A stretch of DNA of 64,000 nucleotides from Myrmaecium sp. VS I D KN 1 (lineage: Eukaryota; Ascomycota; Dothideomycetes; Valsariales; Valsariaceae). Positions within the stretch are counted from its first letter, which is position 1. Every line of letters begins with the position of its first letter. A program made the translations under genes and the position numbers. The stretch lies in contig JADQAV010000028.1 in assembly GCA_019775845.1 (NCBI GenBank), forward strand, positions 310,001-374,000. Direction: 5' to 3'. The notes below the pieces were generated by a model. It had not been told where the DNA came from. It made no database searches and saw nothing but the letters and a program-made list of their open reading frames with translations. Of the stretch, positions 35,121 through 46,275 are shown piece by piece.

Positions 35121-37143
35121 ATGGCGTGCCCTGATGGCAGCAACCCTAAAACCTTCCTCCAGGATCTTGAGGACTTCCTCGAGAACGATGTGCAAGCCGC
35201 CAGGCCCGCTTTGGCAAGCCTCCCTGAGGCGCTGAGCAAGATCCAGGCGGTGGATGTGAATTTGCTGCAAGACGCGGTCAAGGCGCTTGGGAACGCTGTC
35301 GGTCGTCAAGGTCAGTCACAATTTCCCTAAGTGAACCCGATCTCTCTTCGCTTATCGCTAACGAGGCTGCAGAGGAATGGAGAGAGCCTTTTGGACAATC
35401 CGGTGTGCTTCAGTACATATGTGAACAGCTTGATCCGGCCGCCGGTCAACCTGCACTTGCAAAGCAGTGTCTGCGTGTCATCGGGAACTCCATTGCGGAC
35501 ACAGGCATGTCAATCTTCCACTCGACATGGACGTCGTCTGACATTGAGTAGAGCCTAATAGGCGACTCATCATTCCATGGCTGGAGAAGCTGGTGCGGTG
35601 TCTCGAAGTGCCTGATCTGTCACCGATAGCTCATATAGTGCTGTTCAACTTCTGCAATGACTTTGGTGTGTCCACCTACCGTTCACATGATTCACCAGCT
35701 AATGCAGTATCAGAGGAGGGCCAAGAGCATATGGCGAGGCTGAGAGTCGACAAAGTTATTGTCACGTTGCTTGAAAGCAAATCGCTTCTAGACAGCATTC
35801 TTATATCGACTACGGAGCTTCTCTTCTGGGCTACACAGAAGCTGAGCTCTGCTGAACTGACCTCGGAAGTCTATCTCCGCGTGCTGGAGTTGGCACTAAA
35901 TGAGACCTCCATTGTGAATCATCAGCCGTACGTCACCATCTGCCTTCTTTATTTGCAAGACCAAACTTTTCAGGCAAAAGCAACCAAAGTTCAGGTCTTG
36001 GAACGGTCACTGGATCTATTCCAGGACGCACTAAACCGTCAGGCCGTGCTCAACCAAGCAAACAGCGAGGAGGAGGACGAAGAAAGAAAGTTGCAAGAGC
36101 AGTTGACGCAACAGCTAGCAGATGCCCTATGCGCAGTATCGGCATGCGATCAATACGCTTCGGAAATCCAGTTCGATAGCTCTGTCGTTGCGAGGCTAAG
36201 AGGCTTCCTCTTAAGCGATGTCCCGGTACAGCGGACGTGTGGTTGTATCATGTTGGGCAACCTGGCTGTGTCGGATGCAGCAGCTTTACATCTGGTCAAC
36301 GATCTCCAGCTACATCTGCCTCTCATCCACATTCTACAAACGAGCTCGCAGAAAGATCTTGTTTTTGCTGCGGCAGGATTCGTTCGACACCTTGCTTTCC
36401 CTCCGGATAACAGAGACATCCTCATTCGCGCAGGAGTTATCGATGCTGCCTTCCACCTTCTTGGTTCAGACGAACACCGCGTCACACGCGAGGCTCTTGG
36501 AATCATCCGGAAGGCTGTCACCGATAACATGAACGGCATCCAAGCCATCCTCAACAACGAGGCCGAGCAAGACGGCCAAGGAACCCGTTTCTCGCAACTG
36601 TTACAGCTCGCCGAAAAAGACACATTGGGCCTTGGGATGGGTATCGAGGTCGGCCGCACGGTCGTGGTGATACTACGCTTCCTTCATCGTGCTCTCGCGC
36701 CGGCGGAGGCAGAAACATGGCTCGAGAGGATGTACGCCTACGACAAGGTCGCGATGCCGCTATTCGGCCTGGCCAAACAGGACGATGCTATTCTGCGCTC
36801 TGAAGGTCTTCTTGGGCTTGGTCTGATGGCTCAACGGAAAGCGGGCACGTCTCGGATTCTCAATGCTATCGCGACTGATCGTACCTTGGTGGAGATCTTT
36901 GAGAAAGTAGCGCAGCATGAGAAGAAGCCTGATGAGTCGGAAGCGGAACGCAGCCTGGATCGGAGGAATACGGTTGTGATGATTCAGGGGCTGTTGACGA
37001 ATATGGTAAGTACAACGATGTGTGAATTGAAATTTGTGGGACTGATGAAGACGCAGGAGGAGAGCTTCGACCCGGAGATCCGCGAGAGGCTGAGGACGGT
37101 ACAGGGCACTTTATCTGAAGAGGTTATGAAAGATGCGGCTTGA
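35121..37143 (+). CDS. ARM-repeat protein, SmgGDS/RAP1GDS1-like
   Basis: Likely guanine-nucleotide dissociation stimulator or chaperone for prenylated small GTPases, built of armadillo repeats. Exons 35121-35310, 35373-35504, 35552-35665, 35708-37005 and 37057-37143 give 606 residues. ARM-like blocks are visible, for example LAKQCLRVIGNSIADTEPNRRLIIPWLEKL, RTCGCIMLGNLAVSDAAALHLV and VFAAAGFVRHLAFPPDNRDILIRAGVIDAAFHLL. The second intron (35505-35551) is GC-AG; splicing there restores TEPNRR. Two further introns (35666-35707, 42 bases; 37006-37056, 51 bases, GTAAGT) are multiples of three without stops, so their removal is inferred. This gene marks the left edge of the tetrapyrrole cluster and is probably not part of it. 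Confidence 0.78.
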
Positions 37144-37730
37144 AGTGATGAACGCCTGTTAAATCAAGCTCGAGGAGCCAGCCAGAGAAACTCATAGCCC
37201 AAGGGGTCCCACATGGCGGAGGCCTAAGATATCCAAGGCTGCCGCCTATTACCATCTCAGTACGACAGGCAGTGGCACAGTCTCTCTGAATCGATTAGCG
37301 GCCAATAGAGATCTGGTTATACGAAGTTGCCACGGCCGAGCTGGCAATGTGCAAGTTCTTAGAAGGCTTTTGGATATATATGGATATAGATAAAAAGTAG
37401 TTGGAGTCATTATTTATAGAAAAAATTCGGCTCGCCCAAGTGTTGAGACTGCTTACAACCAAGTAAATAGACTATCCACGGATATTTGGCGCACTTGGTG
37501 GACAAGTACATTCGAGGAACCCCCGAGAACTCAAATATAAAAGCGCTAGAACGAGTTTGTAAGATTCACAAACGTCTATGCTGTGGTGGCGCATGGCAGC
37601 CTCGTGGCCTAGCGGCCTTGCCACAAGTGCCACACCAGACGTCTACCCTGCGGGCTGCCCTCGCAGACCCCGCATTCTTCTTCACTCCTCCCATTCTTTT
37701 TTCTTCTTCAGCCACCCGTACTCCTCCAAG
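37144..37730. other. Spacer upstream of hemC
   Basis: 587 bases containing the 3' flank of the ARM-repeat gene and the hemC promoter. A/T-richer than spacers to the left (37370-37430) with ATATATATGG near 37373. No CGG-N5-CCG palindrome was found here. Confidence 0.55.
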
Positions 37731-38795
37731 ATGGCGCAAACCACTCCTGAAACCCTGCCTCCGATACGGATCGGTACGCGGCGGTCGAACCTGGCCGTGG
37801 TCCAGGCCGAAGGCGTTCGTGAGAGCCTGCGGAAGGTTGCTCCGGACCGATCCTTCGAAATTGAAGCCCTCCGCACGCTGGGCGACAAGGACCAGGCCAC
37901 GGCCCTGTATAATTTCGGCGCGAAGAGCCTGTGGACGACGGAACTGGAGGAGAAGCTGAACGCGGGCGAATTGGATGTCATCGTGCATTGCCTGAAGGGT
38001 ATATGGATCTCCATCTGCAGTGCTGGTGGCGAACAAATTTGCTAATTGTCGACCGGATCAGATATGCCAACCACTCTTCCCGACTCGTGCGAGCTCGCAG
38101 CCATCCCTCTTCGCGACGACCCGCGCGATGCCTTGATCGTCAAGGCAGGCTTGCCTTATACCAGTTTGCAGACGCTCCCCGAGGGTGCGGTCGTGGGTAC
38201 TTCGTCGGTGCGACGCTCGGCGCAGCTGCGCCGTTTGTACCCCCACTTGCGCTTTGCCAACCTTCGGGGTAATGTGGAAACCCGCCTGGCCAAAGTCGAT
38301 AACCCGGAGGGCGAGTACACGTGTATGATCATGTCGGCTTGTGGTCTGGAACGAATTGGACTTAAGCACCGCATCAACCAGTACCTCGGCTCTAAAGATG
38401 GCGGTATCTTCCATGCGGTTGGCCAGGGAGCGTTGGGTTTGGAGATCCGCAAGGGCGACACCAAGATGCAGGAACTCTTGAACAAGTTGGCCGATCAGAA
38501 ATCCACCCTTGCCGGGCTTGCGGAGCGGGCTCTCATGCGGACCCTGGAAGGAGGTTGCAGCGTCCCCATTGGCGTTGAGACAGAGTGGCTCGAGGAGTCT
38601 GAAGGTCTCCTCAGAATAAGCGCGATAGTCGTCAGTTTGGACGGCTCCAAGAGCGTCCAGGACACTATTGATGCAACGGTGAAGACTCCCGAGGAAGCGA
38701 CAACGCTTGGAAAAGAGTTGGCGGCAAAGCTGGTTGAAGCTGGCGCCGATGCGATCCTGAAGGATATCAATGCCAACCGGCCCGCGAAAAATTGA
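37731..38795 (+). CDS. hemC: Porphobilinogen deaminase (hydroxymethylbilane synthase)
   Basis: Joins four porphobilinogens into hydroxymethylbilane in the cytosol. Exons 37731-37998 and 38062-38795 give 333 residues, a normal size. All landmarks are present: IRIGTRRSNLAVVQA at the N terminus, catalytic Asp90 in VHCLKDMP (codon split by the intron), the arginine-rich loop GTSSVRRSAQLRR, LRGNVETRLAK, and Cys255 in LEGGCSVPIGV, which carries the dipyrromethane cofactor. The ATG is preceded by TCCAAG. Nothing suggests inactivation. It lies next to an exporter, a hemB and two ALA synthases, which is unusual because these genes are normally unlinked in fungi. No hemD (uroporphyrinogen III synthase) is visible, so in isolation the product would close to uroporphyrinogen I. 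It may be the only copy in the genome or a cluster copy; this cannot be told here. Confidence 0.93.
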
Positions 38796-39152
38796 TTCAA
38801 CACGATTGTCATGCGCCCATGTATGAATACCCCTTTCCAGCGATAACGGTGTCGAAAAAAATATGAAGCTGGACTTCTTTGTGGCTCATGGATCTCAAAA
38901 AGCCCGCATCTAGCCGGGCTTTTGAATTTAAACAAGCCTCTGTTATTATCTAGTATCCAGGTATCAACGCATTTTTAGGGTCCGATATATTAGACGGCGC
39001 GAGAAATCCTTTCTATCGATTCTAGGCATCCTCTTCGGTTTGATGAGTTCGAAGCGTGCGCTGAGTTGACCATTTTTCAAGTTTAGCTCCCGCTCATAGC
39101 AATCGATCCAACTTCTTCGAACCGTTTTGCAAATGCACGACCTCATGCACGG
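38796..39152. other. Tail-to-tail spacer hemC / ABC transporter
   Basis: 357 bases. Its only clear structure is a perfect 9-base hairpin (38898-38923), listed separately. Confidence 0.6.
38898..38923. repeat. Terminator-like inverted repeat
   Basis: AAAAGCCCG (38898-38906) and CGGGCTTTT (38915-38923) pair perfectly around an 8-base loop, about 100 bases after the hemC stop. It looks like a bacterial intrinsic terminator, but in a fungus it more likely marks an RNA 3' end structure shared by the two convergent genes or is chance. Confidence 0.5.
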
Positions 39153-42100
39153 CTAATCTCGATTTTGCATCTCTACCATACCAGCATATACCCCTCCTTT
39201 CCTCATGAGCTCCCTATGGCTTCCCATCTCTACCATCTTTCCCGCATCTAAAACACAGATCACGTCCGCGTGCTGGATTGTACTCAGCCTGTGCGCCACA
39301 GCAATCGTGGTCCTCTTCTCGGAAGCTTTGTTCAGCGCTTCTTGCACCATCGCTTCTGATTTCGAATCCAGTGCTGCTGTCGCCTCATCCAGCAGGAGAA
39401 TCTTGGTGTTGCGGAGGAGCGCGCGCGCAATCGCTATCCGCTGCTTTTGCCCCCCGCTAAGCATCACGCCTTTGGCACCGAGATCCGTAGAGAAACCGTT
39501 ACTTTGGGGCTCATTGTTAGCCAGCAATCCGGAAGAACTGAAGGAAGAGAAAAGACTTACGGTAATGAGGAGATGACGTCGTAAATGTTCGCTTTTATAC
39601 AGGCCTGGATGAGCTCCTCATCAGAAACGTCATCCATCGTGCCTAGCAGCAGATTTTCGCGTATGGTTCCCGAAAACAACGTCGATTCCTGGCCGACGAG
39701 GGAGATGGCACTGCGATAGCTGGCCACATTCAGGGTCGAGATGTCCTGGTCGTCGACAAAAATGCTTCCCGACGTCGGGTCGAAGAACCGTTCGACTAAC
39801 GCGATCAGCGTACTCTTTCCACAGCCGCTCGCTCCAACCAAGGCTACAAACTGGCCGGGGCGGATGGTCAGATTGAAGTTGTCGACGACAACGCGCTCTT
39901 TTCGCAATGGATAGCTGAAGCTGACGTTTCGGAACTCAATCCGGCCGCTGCAGGCTTCCTTGTCGAACGGTTTGCCGGAGGTGTCCCAGCTGTCGATGGT
40001 GGGACAGCGGTCGAAAAGGCTTTTCAAGTTTCGAGCGGCGCCCATGGCCTTGCTCATGCCGGGCGCGTAAGAGAAGATGACGCCGGCGGTTTGGGCGCCT
40101 GAGATGAGTGCGGCAAAGCAGATGAAGAATTGCAAGACGGTATATTCGTGCCTCGAAAGCAGAGTCCCGCCGTACCAAAAAGCCAGTGCTGCGCATAAGA
40201 ACGTGACGGACTGCGAGGCGGCGTACAACGCCGAGGCTTGCAAGATGGAACGGATCGATTCCTTGGATTTGCTGAAAATGATGCTGTCGTAGTGTCGCAG
40301 AACTCGCCCCTCCATACTCAGGGAAGCCACTGTGCGGATCGCCGAGACGGCTTCGCTGGCATACGAGGCGGAATCTTGGTGCGTCTTCTTCATCTTCTCT
40401 GCGAAGAGGTGCAGCATGACGAGCCGCACCCAGCCAAAGCCGGCCACGATGGGAATCGTCGCGGTGCAGACAAGAGCAAGTTTCCATCCGATGATCAATG
40501 ACAGCACGATGCCGCCTATGATGGTGGCAAGGAACGTCAGAATGGCTCCTAAGACTGGGCCGCTCAGTCCTTTAAGATCACTCGGTGCTGAAGATAGGAG
40601 CGATGTCAGAGCTCCTATCGAATTCTGCTCTTGGTGGAAGAAAGCTACGTCCTGTCGGAGGATGTGTCTCAAACACTGCTCTCGCGCACGATGAACAAGC
40701 TTCTCCGTGGTGTAGGCGAATATAATACCGTGTCCTAGCCAAACTACTAGGATTCCGAGTCCTGTTGCCAGGTACATCAGCGCCCAGAAGTCGACCCTAT
40801 TGCGTAGGTGGCTAGGGGGTTTCAGAGACAGAGCATCGATCAACTTGGCAAAGATGATTGACTGGCTGTGGTCTATGTTAGTAACGATACGGGATGTCTG
40901 GATGGGGTTCTTATCACATACGCGGGGACGCTCAAACCCGCTATGATGGCCAGGGCAGTGCCAACGAAAATCAGAAGTGCTTCCTGCCGACTCAGTTTCC
41001 CAATGACCTTCATGGCACTCGCCAGACCGTTCCAAGAGGATGTCGCTTCGTCCGACTTCGCGGATTTTGTCTGAGCGACGCTTTGTGTGCTGGCTGACTG
41101 CTCAGGAGGCATTTCCTTCGTTTCATGATAGGATAGACGGTGCTCATCAAGAGCAGCCTCTTTGTCTAACAGCTGCTCGGTTCCGGAGTCCAAGCTACTG
41201 ATATCCTGTGCATCAAGGGCGGTCAGATCCGAGTCGCTCGGAATCTGTTGTTTATGCACAAGCTCGGCGTAATGTCCGCCCCTGGCCATAAGTTCGTCAT
41301 GCGTCCCTTGTTCGACGATGCCCCCATTCGCCATCACAACGATATTGTCTGCATCCCGAACGGTGGATAGCCTGTGCGCGATGACGATCGTCGTACGGCC
41401 CTCCGAGGCTGCCGATAGAGCCTTCTGAACGGACCGCTCCGCTCGCACGTCCAGGGCCGACGTGGCTTCGTCGAGTAGTAAGATTTGGGGATCTTTGATA
41501 ATCGCACGGGCGATGCAAATGCGTTGTTTTTGCCCTCCGGAGAGCTGGGTGCCCTTTTCTCCGACTACTGTTTGGTAACCTCGGGGCAAGCTCGAGATGA
41601 AATCATGAGCATTCGCTTTGATTGCTGCTTCCTCCACCAGAGACCGCAGTTCGTTGGCCGGGAGAGAATCAGCACGTTCATCAAGCCCGAAGACAATGTT
41701 TTCGAATATGGTGGTGTTGAATAGCGTGGGCTCTTGTCCTACAAGGGATATTTGACGACGCAACCAGTTGAGGTTCAGCGACTGGATGTTATGGTCACCG
41801 AGTACTAGAGGTACCCTGCGTTAGCTGGAAACGGAGCTCAACCTTCGAGTCGGGGAAAATGGGAGGAAGAAGGCGTACATATCTCTCCTCTCGTGGGTGT
41901 GTAAAATCGCTCAAGCAGTCCTATGATGGTGCTTTTCCCGCAGCCAGATGCTCCAACAATCGCCGTGGTCTTTGATGCTGGAACAACTAGATTCACCCTC
42001 TCGAGAACAGTAACCTCGCGGCGTGACGGATAGATGAACTGGACGTCCCGGAATGTGATGTCGAGCCTACCACTCTCAAGGCATTCCCCCTTGTCTGAGA

Positions 42101-43241
42101 AGGGATCCTGCGGGGATATCCGTGCCATGGCTTCCAGAAGTGCGCTTGCACTGGCTATACTCGACACGAAGGATTTTGCATTGGGAGCTACCCTCCCGAC
42201 AGCCCAGGCTCCGATCACGATGGCCAGAGTTGAAGTGGTCACCCCAGTGACGCTCATTTCTCCCCGCACAAGCAGCCTTGATCCCTCCCAAAACGAGAGA
42301 CCGTAACTGAGATAGGGCACCGCGTTCGACATGCCAATCATCAGAGCGGTGATTGAACCAGCCTTGAGCCCAGGCCGCTCCGCTTGTCTCAGGTAGTAGT
42401 CATACCGCTGGATCAGTTTCTCCTGAACTCCGAACGCAGTCACGTAGGAAATGGAGCTGATGGCTTCCTCTGCAACCGTTGCTCCGCTGCTCTCTAACGC
42501 CATAGACTGCTTCGTCCATCTGACCGGAAACGCAACGCCTACTGCGCCTGTCAGAGTTATAACGACAACGGTCGAGGTGAGGATTAACGCCAGTTTCCAG
42601 TATTCGACGAAGGCGATTACATAGGCGGAAACGAACGTGGCGGCGGCCGTCAAGCTGACTGAGAGGTTGTTTGTGATAGCCTCCTGGATGAGAGTGATAT
42701 CGGAAGTGATACGCGTCGTCAATTCGCCAGTCCCCAAGGTGTCGAAGAAGGCCATGTTCTGTCCGACGATGGTGCGGAGGTACGTTCTCCTCAACGTCCT
42801 GGTGATGCGCTCGCCCGTGTAATAGAAGCCGACGGTCGTGATATACACGGACACGAACATGCCGATGGCGAGGTATACGAAGAACAGGGAGAACGTCGAG
42901 ATGTCCGACCTGAGGGTCGAACCGGAGACGGTCCCGTTTTGGAAGCCATCGAAGGAGCCTACAAGTTTACCATAGAGGACCTGGATCTGTCAGTCATTCG
43001 CTGTGCCTCAGCAGCATCGATAGGGTGTACTTGCCGTCAAGAGAGGATTGAGGCCACCTGCGACAATAGCCGCAAAGCAGCTGACAACGATGATTGCTAC
43101 ATCCAGCGGCGTCGCAAAACTGAACACGGTCGAAGCTCCTTTTCCACTCCCTGGGAGACCGTTCAACTGATGCTCCAGAATCTCGAGCTCCTTTTCAGCT
43201 GCCTCCGCCATCTTCTCCTGGGTCATTGGCAACTCAGCCAT
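39153..43241 (-). CDS. Full-length ABCB-type ABC exporter
   Basis: Half-repeat layout TMD-NBD-TMD-NBD, 1283 residues from five exons (43241-43035, 42986-41879, 41804-40922, 40865-39561, 39501-39153). Both nucleotide-binding domains are complete: Walker [10 protein letters not shown] twice, Q-loops [10 protein letters not shown] and [10 protein letters not shown], signatures QLSGGQKQR and MLSGGQKQR, Walker [12 protein letters not shown] and [11 protein letters not shown], and H-loops AHRLST. Six hydrophobic segments precede each. This is the Mdr1/STE6-type subfamily common in fungal metabolite clusters; human ABCB6 of the wider group handles porphyrins, but substrate cannot be read from sequence. 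The first intron (42987-43034) must be GC-AG (ACG|GCAAGT) to keep frame. Start taken at ATG 43241; an upstream non-ATG extension exists. A linker of about 60 residues rich in Ser and Glu joins the halves. Confidence 0.9.
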
Positions 43242-43600
43242 CTTGCGGCCGCTGGAGTGAATGTTCGATGCGCCTGAGACGGGAGTTGCCAATTGTAGAA
43301 CTCGACTCTGCGGGGCCGGTTCTTTGCGATGCTTCTACGTAGAGGGGATTACCCATGTCGTCTATCGCATGGTCAGATCGAAACCCCTGGCTCCTCTGGC
43401 CTCTGATCCTTCCGCACTAGTTTGGATTGCACTACACTGCTACGAAATTCTCAGGGCAAAAGAAATATGTGCGGTGTTCTGCTTTGAATGATTCAGCAGC
43501 CTTACCGACATGTGTGTGCCAGAGGGAAGCATCCTACGCTGACTGTGCATCTTTGCTGACTGCTTGCGGACCAGAGGGACAATACCCCTGTTGCGAGCGG

Positions 43601-43636
43601 CTCGGAGAGTCCGAGACGTGAACTCGGAGTCTCCGG
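43601..43636. promoter_or_regulatory. Pair of CGGA-N3-TCCG palindromes, ABC promoter
   Basis: CTCGGA-GAG-TCCGAG (43601-43615) is a perfect palindrome with a 3-base spacer. TCGGA-GTC-TCCGG (43624-43636) follows 22 bases centre to centre, two helix turns. Both contain CGG-N5-CCG, a typical site for a Zn2Cys6 homodimer. They lie about 360-390 bases before the exporter start codon. Confidence 0.5.
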
Positions 43637-44173
43637 CCCCCACACAACACAGCCGCAGCCGCGCGGGAGCCTCAACAAGCCTACCGTTAGCTCCCGGGAA
43701 CGGACCCCTACTAGCCATCCGCTGTGGCGCTACGAGGCCGCTGGTGAAGAGGTGGCTGTTTCCTCCAACTCACATGCTATCATGAGCTTCAGCCTGATCG
43801 TTGCTTGAGGCCGACTGGTACATCAAGCATGGACGGTCATAGATGATCGCTGGAACAGCCATGTCCTTTATATGAAGAATTGCTTGACGGTGTTTGATCC
43901 ATGCGACAGATAAGCTTCTGTGGGGGTTCTACCTAGATGCTGCCTCGGGTACTGTCAACGACGGGTGTCTGAGGAACCTCAGCAATGATGTTTCCGTTGG
44001 CTAGTGAACCTTGCTGTGGTTGCTTTCTCCTCGAGAGCTTCCTCGAGAGCTTGTGGAACACAACTAAACTTCCGGACGTGTGTTTCAACTCACCGCAGCG
44101 CAGAGAGGCGAGGGTTCACCAAATCAAAGACGACATCCCTATACCGATGTTCAGGATAGGGGACAAGCAGCTA

Positions 44174-44186
44174 CGGATCCTATCCG
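44174..44186. promoter_or_regulatory. CGGAT-CCT-ATCCG palindrome
   Basis: Perfect 5-base inverted repeat with 3-base spacer (CGG-N7-CCG), upstream of the exporter and downstream of the ALA synthase gene. Weaker candidate regulatory site because its CGG spacing differs from the others. Confidence 0.3.
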
Positions 44187-44552
44187 CCATGATGCCCGGC
44201 ATAGCCCTACGAGGAATTCCACAGGCACGTTAAGTCATATAGATTTCGCTTCATTATCTCCTATGCCGAGGAACCCAAACAATCCTCGCGCAAGGCTGTC
44301 CCTCGCTTAACAAGTCCGCCCTTTCCAGTCGCCTATAGAACGCCGTGATTTCATTCCCTCGTTAGGAAAACTCCAAGACCCAACAATGATATCTATCCTG
44401 AACAAAAAAGTCTGAAAGCCCTGTCTACAAGGTGGGCCTTACACTCGAAGCGGTAGTTGCTTCAACTGGCTCCTGCGACAGTATCGACAATGAACCTGCG
44501 TCCGAGTTTGAAGGCGGGACTGCCAAAGCCGACCTTCTCAGAGGAATCAATC

Positions 44553-46275
44553 CTACAACATGGTATCTTCGAGGCGTGGCCGCATCGTTATAGGCAACTC
44601 ACGGAGCGGGTAACCAAGGCTGCCTATGGCGGCTTCGACCTTGGTCAAGCCCAGTTGCTCGTCGGTCCACAGTTGTTGGACCGCCGCTTCCTCTGCGGTC
44701 CAAACTCCCGCGCGCTGCCAGTCGGAAGCCTTGCGCAGGCCCAGCCGATCCCAGATCTCCACCAATGCCGCGACCAGGGCGTCCTGCTGCGTGGGCCCAT
44801 GGGCGCCGGTAGGCGAGATGCGGACGCGCTCCATGCTCGTGGCCACGGTGGGGGCATTGATGGCCTGGACGTAGATGTCGTATTCGTCGAACAGGATGTC
44901 GGTCACGCGCCGGGTGAGCTCGGCATCGCCGATCATGATGGGTAACAGGTGCGAGCGATTCGGCAGCACGGGCAGGTCGAACGCGGCCATCTTGCGCTTC
45001 AAGGCGGCAACGTTGCGTTGCAGGGCAATGCGGCCGTTGGGGTTGCGGAGCTGGTATTGGATGGCGGCGCGCGCGCCCGCCATGATGGCGGGGGATTGGG
45101 TCGTGGTGAATATGAAGCCGCGCGAAACTGAGCGGATCATGTCGACTAAGGACGATGAGCCGGTTATGTAGCCGCCCATGGTGCCGAGACCTTTGCTGGT
45201 CGAACCGGAGATGACGTCCACTCTCTCCAAGGCAGATCGCCCGTTGGTTCGGCCGGACTGGTGGGCGGCGAAGTCCATGTGCTCTGCGACTCCGGCCCCG
45301 TGGGGTCCATAGAGACCGATTGCATGAGCCTCATCCATGAAGGTGATCGCGCCATATTCTTCCGCGAGGTCGCAGATTGCGGAGATAGGGGCGATGGTGC
45401 CTGTATCATACCTGGGTTAGTACAGGATGCTCGCATCCACGAAGCCAGAGCGATGGTGTACTGACCACACATGGAATAGACCGACTCGAAGGCGATCACC
45501 TTCGGCACCTCCTTCGGATACGATGCCAGCAGAGCCTCCAAGCTTTCCAGGTCGTTATGTTTCCAAACGTGCCGCTTCGCCTTAGCATGCCGGATGCCGT
45601 CGATCATCGAAGCGTGGTTCAGTTCGTCAGAAAAGATGATACAGCCCGGGAGTTGAGTCCCAAGGGTGATTAGAGCAGCCTCGTTCGCCGCGAAGCCGGA
45701 GCTGAAGTACAGCGCCGCCGGCTTCCTGTGCAGCTCCGCGATGTTTGCTTCCAACTCCTCCACCAGAGGACTGTGCCCGGCGATATTCCGTGACCCGCCG
45801 GAGTTGGCGCCGTAGGTCCGCAGAGCGTCTTCCATTGCAGCTATCACTGCGGGATTACTGCCCATGGCCAGCTGTTGTCCACATCAGCGTGCTGCTTCAC
45901 TTATTTTCCTTCCCCACTTCCTAGGGGGTTACTCACATAGTCATTGGAGCACCACACATCGACCTTCTTGCCTGTTCGCGAGCATTGCGCCAAGGGGAAC
46001 TGGTCCTGCAGCCGGGTGATGCTGCGAAAATAACGATACGTCTGGTCGCGCTTCTTCTTTTCGATGACAGAGGCGTACAGGCGCTCGTACGGGAACGATT
46101 CGCGCTTGTGCTCCGGCGCGCCGCTGCGCGGGACGGCGATGCTGAAGGCCCCGCCGCCGACGTCGAGTTGCGCAGCCAAAGCGGGCTCGGATCGTGATGC
46201 TGTCGTGTTGTAGCAGGCTCGCTGCACATGGAGAGCACCTCGTGCACGCTGGAGGTAACGGACCCGCGTGGCCAT
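44553..46275 (-). CDS. Divergent 5-aminolevulinate synthase paralogue without CP motifs
   Basis: PLP enzyme of the alpha-oxoamine synthase family, expected to condense glycine with succinyl-CoA to 5-aminolevulinate. Exons 46275-45937, 45871-45466 and 45400-44553 give 530 residues. The N terminus (MATRVRYLQRARGALHVQ) is Arg-rich and free of acidic residues for 28 positions, fitting a mitochondrial presequence. The fold landmarks are present: TYRYFRSITRL, WCSNDYLAMG, YGANSGGSRNIAGH, SDELNHASMI, FMDEAHAIGLYG, the PLP lysine K318 in GSTSKGLG and RVRISPTGAHG near the end. It differs from the canonical copy at 51989-53761 in many otherwise fixed places: no Cys-Pro heme-regulatory motif, Ser140 in place of Thr in the GGTRN acyl-CoA loop, and TSKGLG for LGKAYG. 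It may therefore escape heme feedback and could use an altered substrate. KBL or AONS activity is less likely given the ALAS-type C-terminal region. Confidence 0.88.

Larger units (their letters stand above)
43242..44552. other. Promoter region of the ABC exporter
   Basis: 1.3 kb without a gene. It contains two CGG-N5-CCG inverted repeats (43602-43614 and 43624-43636) and a CGGAT-CCT-ATCCG palindrome at 44174-44186, and the 3' flank of the ALA synthase gene. Confidence 0.6.

Noticed and set aside
35950-35995. Intron GTACGT...CAG in the ARM-repeat gene
   Set aside because: Removal (46 bases) would break the frame that continues cleanly on both sides.
38898-38923. Evidence that the region is bacterial
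   Set aside because: Both flanking genes have spliceosomal introns, so the hairpin alone does not show bacterial origin.
44553-46275. 2-amino-3-ketobutyrate CoA ligase or 8-amino-7-oxononanoate synthase
   Set aside because: Blocks such as VYSMCGTIAPISAICDLAEEYG and RVRISPTGAHG, plus the mitochondrial-type N terminus, fit ALA synthase better; an altered substrate remains possible.
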